From: Okapia johnstoni
Taxonomy: Eukaryota > Chordata > Mammalia > Artiodactyla > Giraffidae
Length of the DNA: 64,000 nt
Direction: 5' to 3'
Assembly (NCBI GenBank): GCA_024291935.2
Contig: CM044312.1
Span: 75,287,001-75,351,000, forward strand
Shown here: positions 56,097 through 64,000 of the stretch, one piece after another
How positions within the stretch are numbered: position 1 is the first letter of the stretch
Layout of the letters: each line of letters starts with the position of its first letter
Notes under the pieces: generated by a model
What the model was told of the DNA's origin: nothing
Database searches by the model: none
Seen by the model: the letters and a program-made list of their open reading frames with translations, nothing else
Made by a program: the position numbers and the translations under genes

Positions 56097-57867
56097 CGCC
56101 ATCTACCTGCCTCCCTGGTTCCACAAAGACCAATGTACGTACAGTATTTGTGTCTTTGTCTTTGCAGAACTTGTACCACAGAAGCCAATATAAACCCTTT
56201 CTTGCAAATTCAACTTTTAAAGTTGAATTAGTAGGGTTTTGCAGGTAACAAACATCTAACTGTGACAAACAGGCAAAAAAAAAAAAAAAAAGATTTTATG
56301 TGGAATAATATGTTTAAGTTTACAAAATCAGCAGGACACTAGAGAAACAGTCTAAGATCACAAAGTGAGGAGATGAAGCAACAGAAGCCAGAATCAAAGT
56401 CAAGATGCAGAAGCAGCCAGGGAAGAATGCCACACTGGCACTGCCACCAACCATAACTCCACCACTGTAATGGCTGACCTCCACCCCCAAAGCCACGTGT
56501 GAATTCTACATTGCCACATCTTAGTATTCCTCCAGGTGCCAAATCACTGGAGAGAGTCCCAACAGATAAGCCTTAGCTTGCATGGAGTAGGAAGAAGGAT
56601 AATCTGGCCTTTCTCATCTATAGTTTGAGCCAAGGCAATGTTTCCCACCAAATTCACCAAAAAGCATGATCTTGAACTGAAAGGAAGTTCAGATTATGGA
56701 AAACCAAAATAACACAGCAAATATCATCACAAAAAAACTGCTCAGTTTCAAAGACAGCTCAAATTCTACTCTGGCAAAGACAATGCTTTGATCTACTCAT
56801 CAAAACCACCATTGCTCTACATTTTTTACAACCTGTCTTTTTTTCTTCATACTTCTACTATAGCTATTTCAAGCTTTTCTGTAGGTTTTCCAATTTCACT
56901 GAATTATTTGTGAGGCTAGATGCTATGTCCTAATTTTTTTTTTCCTAAAACCTTCCAAAGCATTTAAAATTTCAACTTCATTTTATATGAAATAGCAAAA
57001 TATGCAAGTAGAAAAGGAAAACATAGATGTTTAATTTGCATTGTTATTCAATTTTAAGACTATGATAAACTTAACTAGGTCAATATTTTTCCAAAAGTAT
57101 GTCTCAAATAACATGCAGAAATCCCCAGTCATAGTCAGGAAAGTATGAGAAAAGCATTAACATCCCTTTATTGTATTACTCTATCACATTAAAAATCCTG
57201 AGTATTCTCTATTGTAAGGAAAATATTTAACTTTGTTTTAACCAACATGATCTAATCTATTACATATACTTGCTTATTAGTGTGATTTGTCACTTTACCT
57301 AGCTTTTTAGAATCACTTAAAAATCATCTGTTAGCCTGAGGATTTTTACCAGCCTCTCTCACACTTGATAAACTAAGCAAATGTTAGTAAATACACCTAA
57401 ATACTCTGACAGTATGCATCAAACAGAGGCACATTGCATTTTAAAAGACAAAAGGAGTGGTCAGTATGTATATACACTGATTCAAGTGCTCAAAGTGATT
57501 TTTTTCTTTCTGGTAACCCTTACAGATCATATTAATGTATATAGTCATTTGCTGCAGTACTGTGGAATTCTACCTATAACTAGGTGAAAAAACAACAATC
57601 TAATATCAACTGGGGCCTAGTTTTATTCTTTCAATCTAAGTCAATATTTCAAATTCTTCTTTGGGGGTTTATATTCCATCCTGAGTGAATATTTCCTGCT
57701 GTACTTATATTAGCCAGTAATTAAAACAAATAGAAGTTACCTAAGGACTAAAAGTTACCAAGGAACTAAAAGTTCACAGATCAAATTCTTAGTCATTACT
57801 CTCTTTAGAAGTCCATACTTTTTCAAAAAATTTCACTAACATATTTTATCATCATTTGTATATATTC
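56097..57867. other. Unique sequence with an unassigned patch
   Basis: A 17-A run occupies 56275-56291. 56390-56660 is of mixed composition ('CTGGCACTGCCACCAACCAT', 'ATCTGGCCTTTCTCATCTAT') and might be an old LTR or DNA transposon, not assigned. The rest is AT-rich. Confidence 0.4.
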
Positions 57868-57878
57868 ATGACACTGAA
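57868..57878 (+). repeat. TSD of the BovB at 57879-58819 (left copy)
   Basis: ATGACACTGAA recurs exactly at 58820-58830, right after the BovB 3' terminus. Confidence 0.9.
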
Positions 57879-58819
57879 TACCATTCCACCATATCTGCCT
57901 CCTGAGAAATCTGTATGCAGGTCAAGAAGCAAATGTTAGAACTCGACATAGAACAACAGACTGGTTCCAGATTGCAAAAGGAGTATGTCAAGGATGTATA
58001 TTGTCACCCTGCTTATTTTCTTATATGCAGAGTACATCATGAGAAATGCCGGGCTGGATGAAGCACAAGCTGGAATCAAGGTTACTGGGAGAAATATAAA
58101 CAACCTCAGATATGCAGATGACATCATCCTTACGGCAGAAAGTGAAGAACAATTAAAGAGCCTCTTGATGAAAGTGAAAGAGAAGAGTGGAACAAGTTGG
58201 CTTAAAACTCAACATTTGGAAACTAAAATCATGGTATTTGGGGGGAGTCCAAATCACTGCAAATGGTGACTGCCGCCATGAAATTAAAAGACGCTTGCTC
58301 CTCGGAAGAAAAGCTATGACCAATCTAGACAACATGTTAAAACGCAGAGACATTACTTTGCCAACAAAGATCTGTCTAGTCAAAGCTATGGTTTTTCCAG
58401 TAGTCATGTTTGGATGTGAGAGTTGAAGTATAAAGAAAGCTGAGTGCTGAAGAATTGATGCTTTGGACTGTAGTGTTAGAGAAGACTCTTGAGAGTCCCT
58501 TGGACTGCAAGGAGATCCAACCAGTCAATCTTAAAGGAAATCAGTTCTGAATAGTCATTGGAAGGACTGATGCAGAAGCTGAACCTCCAATAGTTTGGCC
58601 ATCTAATGCGAAGAACTGACTCCTTGGAAAAGACCCTGATGCTGGGAAAGATTGAAGGCGGGAGGAGAAGGGGGCGACAGAGGATGAGATGGTTGGATGG
58701 CATCGGTGGACATGAGTTTGATTAAGCTCCGGGAGTTGGTGATGGACAGGGAAGTCTGGCCTGCTGCAGTCCATGGGGTCGCAAAGAGTTGGACACAACT
58801 GAGTGAATGAACTGAACTG
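57879..58819 (+). mobile_element. BovB LINE, 5'-truncated
   Basis: Starts inside the RT domain ('ACCATTCCACCATATCTGCC', family GGGAATACCAGACCACC...) and runs to 'TGAATGAACTGAACTG'. 11-bp perfect TSD on both sides. Frame is broken repeatedly. Confidence 0.95.
57985..58426 (+). pseudogene. BovB RT remnants
   Basis: Open pieces 57985-58269 (94 codons, 'NLRYADDIILTAESEEQLKS', active-site YADD retained) and 58187-58426 (79 codons, 'NGDCRHEIKRRLLLGRKAMT', 'MVFPVVMFGCES*'). The second ends where family Trp TGG has become TGA. Not functional. Confidence 0.85.
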
Positions 58820-58830
58820 ATGACACTGAA

Positions 58831-60603
58831 ATTCAGTTAAATATATTTCTTACCAAAAGCCATCCCACTTTGAAGAAAAGAAATAAAACAAGCAACATTT
58901 AAAAGAAAGAAATGTACTATCTATCAATTACAAGTGTATGTTGATGTTTGCTGGAATTACTAAAGAAGCTGTATTATCATCAGCCAGGCAACTGTACACC
59001 TATGACTTATGTCAGTGACCAAGGAAACAGGAAGAAAACACAGCTAGACATGAGTAGTTTCACATGGCCACAGTCATGCCTGGACGAATTTCATTTAGCA
59101 CCTGCTGGAGGTTAGTGTTGTGAATAACAAAATTTAATATTCAGTCAAGACTAACATGAATCCATTTCACCCAAGTCTACTATTCTGTCGTTTGTCAAAT
59201 ACACAAAATACAATAATGCTTCCTTTATTTATGCCTTAAGTGAGATTTAATTAACTCAAATTAAAATTAACACTAACTAAATTATATATTAAAAATTCAA
59301 TCCTTAATCACCTTTAAAATTAATCACTTTTAGTTTTTATTTAAGTTTTTCAAGTATATGGATATACCCAGTTGAATTCATTAGAACTGTTATTCATTGA
59401 AAGACAAAAATAACTTGCAAATTAATGATCCACAAATTATATATATTATGTGTACTTTATACACATACTATATACACAGAAATAACTAAAGTTTCAAATT
59501 ATAATAGATTTCAGATATTCTTTGGTAAATTAAAATATAATTTATGTAAAATAGTTTGTGTGTGCATGTAGGTATGTATAGTGAGACTGAGAGAAAAAAC
59601 TCATTTCTAAAAAAAACAGTCACTAATTCTAAAGAAAAGGAAGCAAAAATCACTATTAGTAGAGAAAGTTGTGAATTTTATTTTCCTTTGCTCTTCTTTG
59701 TACATTAGAACCTAAGTCCATAACTATTTGATCATTTTTCATATCACATAACCTAGCCTATATACTATCTTTCTACCTTCTTATCTATCATTCTATCCAT
59801 CATAAGACATTTACCAGAGAAATAGAAATACCTTCATAGGAAAGTTTAACATGAAACTATCATTTTAAAAGTTCCATTTACCACTATATGTGCTGTAAAA
59901 TATCAAATACAATTTCATACCCGAATTTTACCTTTTAAAAATTCTACCCAAATTAGGTGTAAAATATTTTATGAATACTTACTCAAGTACATAATTCTGA
60001 AACAGATTCTACTCATCCATAGTCCTTTAGTAAATAAAGGCAGAAAGGGATAAATGCTCAATACTTTAGGTAGAGTTATGTTGTTTTTATTTTGCAAAAT
60101 ATCTTCTTCCTCTTCAGCTTTTTACATGCAGAGAATTGATTATTATATATGACCACTGTTGTTAACCAACCTCCTTCATTAATTCTTACCTGAATCAGGG
60201 TTGTATCGGCTAAATGTATTGGACCTAGAACAACTATGGTTACTTGAAATGGCTCTACTATGATTATTGTAACTACTGTGAAAGTTTGTTCTTAGTACTC
60301 TACTCTGAACTTCTTGTCATTCCCTCATGTCTTTGTGCCCGTGAATAATAATCATAGATCTCACTACCTGCCACAACTCTCAAACTCACATATTCATATC
60401 TATACAAAGACCTTAACCTTATACCTCACCCAATTGACTAGACAGGTGTCTGCAGTTCTCACAGACTTTAATTATGCCCCCAAGCAAACCATGTTTTAAT
60501 CCTATAACTTTTCCCTCTATTTTTCTTCTGAATTGCCAGCGTTTCCATAATTATACATTTTTCTTATGGGAGTGTGATGGAGTCAGGGGTGTGTGTGTGA
60601 GCG
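58831..60603. other. Unique AT-rich sequence
   Basis: About 1.8 kb, no recognised feature. GT-rich run near 59555-59580 and 60585-60605. Confidence 0.5.
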
Positions 60604-60809
60604 TGTGTTAGTTGCTAAGTCGTGTCCAACTCTGTGCGACCCCATGGACTGTAGCCCGTCAGGCTTCTCTGCCCACAGAATTCTCCAGGCAAGAATACTG
60701 GAGTGGATTGCCATTTCCTTCTCCAGGGGATTTTCTCAACCCAGGAATCAAACCCAGGTCTCCTGCATTGCAGGCAGATTCTTTGCTATCTAAGTTATAG
60801 GGAAGTCCC
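60604..60809 (-). mobile_element. Bov-tA SINE
   Basis: 'GTGTTAGTTGCTAAGTCGTG' to the head 'ATCTAAGTTATAGGGAAGTC'. Full length; a GT-rich run precedes it on the 3' side. Confidence 0.93.
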
Positions 60810-60894
60810 AAGTTGTATATTTTGTACTCTCCATTGCTACTTTGGAACCACTATTCACTCCCTAACAAACTACTCTCATCTTTTGAAACTTTTT

Positions 60895-61341
60895 ATTATT
60901 CAGTAGTCATGTATGGATGTGAGAGTTGGACTATAAAGAAAGCTGAGCGCTGAAGAATTGATGCTTGTGAACTGTGGTGTTGGAGAAGACTCTTGAGAGT
61001 CCCTTGGACTTCAAGGAGATCCAACCGATCCATCCTAAAGGAGATCAGTCTTGAATATTCATTGGAAGGACTGGTGCTGAAGCTGAAACTCCAATACTTT
61101 AGACACCTGATGTGAAGAAATGACTTATCGGAAAAGACCCTGATGCTGGGAAAGATTGAAGGAGGGAGGAGAAGGGGACGACAGAGGATGAGACGGTTGG
61201 ATGGCATCACTGATTTAATGGACATGAGTTTGAGTAAACTCTGGGAGTCAGTGATGGACAGGGAAGCCTGGTGTGCTGCAGTCCATGGGGTCATAAAAAG
61301 TCGCACACAACTGAGTGACTGAACTGAACTGATTATTCAGT
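60895..61341 (+). mobile_element. BovB LINE, 3' end with TSD
   Basis: BovB from 'CAGTAGTCATGTATGGATGT' to 'AACTGAACTGA' (about 60902-61331). ATTATTCAGT at 60895-60904 and 61332-61341 is the probable TSD, sharing a few bases with the element ends. A long minus-strand open stretch over it (60896-61306) is antisense to the BovB coding strand and is not a gene. Confidence 0.9.
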
Positions 61342-61612
61342 TATCTTGCCAATGGATGAATCTAATTTCCATAGGCTTTCAACACCTTCTCAATAGCTCT
61401 AACCCTAACTTACAGCTCCTTTTCATCTCTATTTTCTGTGGTCTTGATATTAATGTAATTTATCTTTCTAGCTGTCTGGATTCATAATGAATAAATTTTA
61501 TCAGCTTGAATGTCTGTTTCAGCTGGTGATTTTGTCACATGATGCTATACAGACTCTCTTTCCATATACTTTTAAAAGATTAAAGACAAAAAATTTAAAG
61601 AAAAAATGAAGA

Positions 61613-61627
61613 TAAATCTACCATTCT
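61613..61627 (+). repeat. TSD of the L1 at 61628-62540 (left copy)
   Basis: TAAATCTACCATTCT recurs exactly (15 of 15) at 62541-62555. Confidence 0.95.
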
Positions 61628-62540
61628 TTTTTAAAATTTAAAAAAAAAAACTAAATGGAGCTTAATTGCTTTACAACGTTGTGTTGCTTTCTGCCATACC
61701 TCAACATGAATCAGTCATAGGTACACATAAGTCCGGGCTTCCCAGGTGGCACAAGTGGTAAAGAACTCGCCTATCAATGCAGGAGTCATAAGCAATGAAA
61801 GTTTGATTCCTGGATTGAGAAGAGCCCCTGGCGGAGGGCATGACAATTCACTCCAGAATTCTTGCCTAGAGAATCACCAGGGACAGAAGAGCCTGGTGAG
61901 CTACAGCCCATAAGGTTGCAGAGTTGGACATGACTGAAGGAACTTAGCAAGCACACACGCATATGTATGTCCCCTCAATCTTGAACCTCCCTCCCACTTA
62001 CCACCCCTCCAAGTTGTCACAAAGCTCTGCGTTGCTCTCCCTGCATCATACAGCAAATTCCCACTATTTTACATATGGTAATATATTTGCTTCCATACTA
62101 CTCTCTTAATTCATCCCACCCTCTCCTTCCCCTACTGTGTCCACAACTGTTGTCTATGTCTGCATCTTTGTTGCTGCCCTACAAATAGGTCCATCAAAAG
62201 CATTTTTCTAGATTCCATATATATGCGTTAATATATGATATTTGTTTTTCTCTTTCTGACTTACTTCACTCTGTAGAACAGGCTCTAGGTTCATCCACCT
62301 CACTAGAACTGACTCAGATTTGTTCCTTTTTATGGCTGAATAATATTCTATTGTATATATGTACCACAACTTCTTTATCCATTCATCTGTCAATGGACAT
62401 TTAGGTTGCTTCCATGTCCTGGCTATTATAAATAGTGCTGCGATGAACATTGGGGTGCCTGTGTCTTTTATAACTGTGGTTTTTTCAGGGTACATGCCCA
62501 GTAGTGGGATTGGTAGGTCATATGGTACTTTTATTTCTGG
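61628..62540 (-). mobile_element. L1 LINE, 5'-truncated, carrying a SINE
   Basis: Antisense L1 3' end and end of ORF2. From the left: A/T-rich tail, 'CTGCCATACCTCAACATGAA', then (after a SINE at 61735-61960) 'CTTGAACCTCCCTCCCACTT', 'GTCTGCATCTTTGTTGCTGC', 'CACTCTGTAGAACAGGCTCT' and 'TTATCCATTCATCTGTCAAT', to about 'ATATGGTACTTTTATTTCTG'. Perfect 15-bp TSD. A relatively well preserved ruminant L1. Confidence 0.95.
61735..61960 (+). mobile_element. Bov-tA SINE nested in L1
   Basis: 'GGGCTTCCCAGGTGGCACAA' to 'TTGGACATGACTGAAGGAAC'. L1 sequence continues on both sides (TCAGTCATAGGTACACATAA | CATATGTATGTCCCC). Exact TSD not certain. Younger than the L1. Confidence 0.92.
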
Positions 62541-62552
62541 TAAATCTACCAT
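62208..62552 (-). pseudogene. L1 ORF2 C-terminus remnant
   Basis: Minus-strand open piece of 114 codons. Residues about 14-110 are the L1 ORF2p C-terminal region: 'MFIAALFIIARTWKQPKCPL', 'DEWIKKLWYIYTIEYYSAIK', 'SEVSQKEKNKYHIL'. The first ~5 codons lie in the TSD flank. No RT or EN domain is present. Confidence 0.88.
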
Positions 62553-62555
62553 TCT

Positions 62556-62794
62556 AATTCACCTATTTTCATGTAAGAATGGTCTTTACAATCTTGTAAA
62601 TGATTACAATAAAAAAGCAAAAGCATATTTTAACTAATATCATAAATACATGATTTCTCCAAATAGCACTCAGTTATTATGTCAATGGTTTCACAGCATA
62701 AAGCACAGGGCTATTACAAAATAAGGTCAAGCATTAAACTGTAAATTAATAAAAACCTCTCATTACTATCCCAAATAGAATAATACATTTGTAC
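62556..62794. other. AT-rich sequence
   Basis: No recognised feature. Confidence 0.4.
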
Positions 62795-62916
62795 TTTTTT
62801 TTTCCAGCCACACCACGTAGCATGCACCGTGTAGCACTTAGTCCCTGACCAGTGATAAGACCTGTGCTTCCTGCAGTGAAAGTGCAGAGTCTGAACCACT
62901 GGACTGCCAAGAAAAA
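62795..62916 (-). mobile_element. CHR-type cetartiodactyl SINE relic
   Basis: Antisense: T-run, 'CCAGCCACACCACGTAGCAT', 'ACTTAGTCCCTGACCAGTGA', 'TCCTGCAGTGAAAGTGCAGA', 'GAACCACTGGACTGCCAAGA'. The reverse strand reads as a tRNA-derived SINE head with GGTTCGAT-like B box decayed. Older than the Bov-tA elements next to it. Confidence 0.75.
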
Positions 62917-62928
62917 GTCTGATGCATT

Positions 62929-62940
62929 ACTATTTTCATG
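62929..62940 (+). repeat. TSD of the SINE at 62941-63153 (left copy)
   Basis: ACTATTTTCATG recurs exactly at 63154-63165. Confidence 0.92.
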
Positions 62941-63153
62941 CATACATGTTTAGTCACTCAGTCATGTCCAACTCTTTGCGACCCCATGGACTATAGCCTG
63001 CTAGGCTCCTCTGTCCATGGGGATTCTCCAGGCAAGAATACTGGAGTGGGTTGCCATGCTCTCCTCCAGGGGATCTTTCTAACCGAGGGATTGAACCCAG
63101 GTCTCCCGCATTGCAGATGAATTCTTTACCACCTGTGCCACCAGGGAAGCCCC
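62941..63153 (-). mobile_element. Bov-tA SINE
   Basis: 'CATGTTTAGTCACTCAGTCA' to the head 'TGCCACCAGGGAAGCCC'. Full length, with a perfect 12-bp TSD and close match to the family, so relatively young. Confidence 0.95.
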
Positions 63154-63259
63154 ACTATTTTCATGGGGGAAGGCTTTAAAGGAGAGCTGACACCATAAAA
63201 ATTACTTCTGAAACTGCTCTAACTCACTCTCTTTTCTGCAATGGGATTTGAGATAAATT

Positions 63260-63271
63260 AATTCTGCTTTA
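63260..63271 (+). repeat. TSD of the SINE at 63272-63493 (left copy)
   Basis: AATTCTGCTTTA recurs exactly at 63494-63505. Confidence 0.92.
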
Positions 63272-63493
63272 GGGCTTCCCTGGTGATTCAGAGGTAAATA
63301 ATCCACATGGCAATGCAAGAGACATGGGTTTAATCCCTGGTCTGGAAAGATTCCCTGGACAAGGAAATGGCAACCCATTCCAGTACTTTTGACTGGAGAA
63401 TCCCATGGACAGAGGAGCCTGGTGAGCTACAGTCCATGGAGTCACAGTGAGTTGGACATTACTTGGTGACTGAACAACAACAACAATAAACGC
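63272..63493 (+). mobile_element. Bov-tA SINE
   Basis: 'GGGCTTCCCTGGTGATTCAG' to 'GACATTACTTGGTGACTGAA' and an (AAC)n tail. The sequence is more diverged than its neighbour at 62941-63153, yet its TSD is intact. Confidence 0.93.
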
Positions 63494-63619
63494 AATTCTG
63501 CTTTACATTCAGGTGTTACTTAAGTACCCATGTACAATTAAGTATCCATGCTCCATGACAAAAATCAAATAAATAGGTGTGTTCTTTACAAAACATTCTA
63601 TCTTTAATAAGTTCAATAA

Positions 63620-64000
63620 CTCAGTTGCTTTGCTACACAGAATTCTAAGATGGATCTCTAAAGGTTTCTGCTCTCTGGTTTACACATTATTTAATCCCCT
63701 CCCCTTTAGTATAGGTGGAAATGGTACATATGATGGAGCATCTCTCAATGATTAGGTTACTAATCAGTTGACTTTTGGGTAGATCTAATGAGATGATACC
63801 CAGTCAGGCTCAATTCAACCAGGTGATCTTTTGGGAAAGCCTGGGTCCTTCTTCAAGCCAAAAACAAAGTGTGAGATGAATTCCACATGAGTGAAATTCT
63901 TTGTTACTGGCTTTGAAGGTGGAGAAGCTCTGAGACAAGAAAGGCCATCAACCTGCAAGAACTAACAGCGGCTCCAGGGGATAGCCGATAAGGAAACAGA
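63620..64000 (+). mobile_element. MLT1-type LTR relic, cut by window end
   Basis: 'AGAATTCTAAGATGGATCTC', 'TTTAATCCCCTCCCCTTTAG', 'CATCTCTCAATGATTAGGTT', 'AAGAAAGGCCATCAACCTGC' and 'GCGGCTCCAGGGGATAGCCG' resemble an ERVL-MaLR LTR (MLT1/MST group). Continues past 64000. Non-coding. Confidence 0.6.

Noticed and set aside
60896..61306. 136-codon open stretch on the minus strand
   Set aside because: It is antisense to the BovB coding strand; the BovB protein phrases are on the plus strand. The same holds for 24217-24828 and 34952-35383.
1..64000. CRISPR arrays, bacterial operons, phage or plasmid features
   Set aside because: The repeats are all interspersed vertebrate elements; no spaced direct-repeat array or prokaryotic gene layout is present.

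Overview
This window looks like nuclear DNA from a bovid ruminant (cattle, buffalo, sheep/goat group). The evidence is the repeat content. There are about ten insertions of the RTE-clade LINE BovB, more than twenty tRNA-derived Bov-tA and dimeric BOV-A2 type SINEs, and ruminant L1 3' ends. There are also older mammalian relics (MIR, L2, MLT1 LTRs, a MER5-like hAT relic, a CHR-type SINE). I see no cellular protein-coding exon, tRNA, rRNA, CpG-island promoter or CRISPR array. Every protein fragment I recognise is a decayed piece of LINE reverse transcriptase or endonuclease. The window reads as intergenic or deep-intronic, AT-rich sequence. I cannot tell the species.

Layout. 1-4066: Bov-tA SINEs, then an L1 3' end inserted into an older MER5-like DNA transposon. 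4067-7759: a near full-length BovB with a GC-rich 5' region, endonuclease and reverse-transcriptase remnants and a 10-bp target-site duplication (TSD). 7760-15816: unique sequence with scattered SINEs, MIR and L2 relics. 15817-23907: a stretch almost free of ruminant-specific elements; it holds an MLT1 LTR, MIR/L2 relics and a striking 69-nt near-perfect hairpin at 23422-23490. 23908-24895: 5'-truncated BovB with a 223-codon open RT segment. 24896-29774: quiet, with one L1 3' end. 29775-35331: three more BovB tails and several SINEs. 37490-38960: old antisense L1. 39922-42336: a 2.1-kb antisense BovB with an open RT core, split by a BOV-A2 SINE. 42387-45472: SINEs, an L2 relic, a 62-bp BovB stub and a SINE/CA-repeat tandem duplication. 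45473-50556: mostly unique. 50557-52297: a BovB with an internal inversion (twin-priming structure) that also carries a nested SINE. 52545-57867: L1M, BOV-A2, L2 and SINE relics. 57868-64000: two more BovB tails, an L1 carrying a SINE, three SINEs of different ages and an MLT1 relic cut by the window end.

These elements are not genes acting together. BovB and L1 are autonomous retrotransposons. The SINEs are short RNA polymerase III type elements mobilised in trans; BOV-A/Bov-tA are generally attributed to BovB machinery. The value of the window is as a layered record of insertions: at least seventeen insertions have a TSD readable by eye, so nesting and relative age can be reconstructed. Family names come from remembered consensus features, without an alignment, and ends are usually good to about 5-20 bases. 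I did not find a previously undescribed gene system. The best leads are the 23422-23490 hairpin, the inverted BovB, the 31-bp TSD at 48581-48915 and the SINE-plus-microsatellite duplication near 45251-45472.
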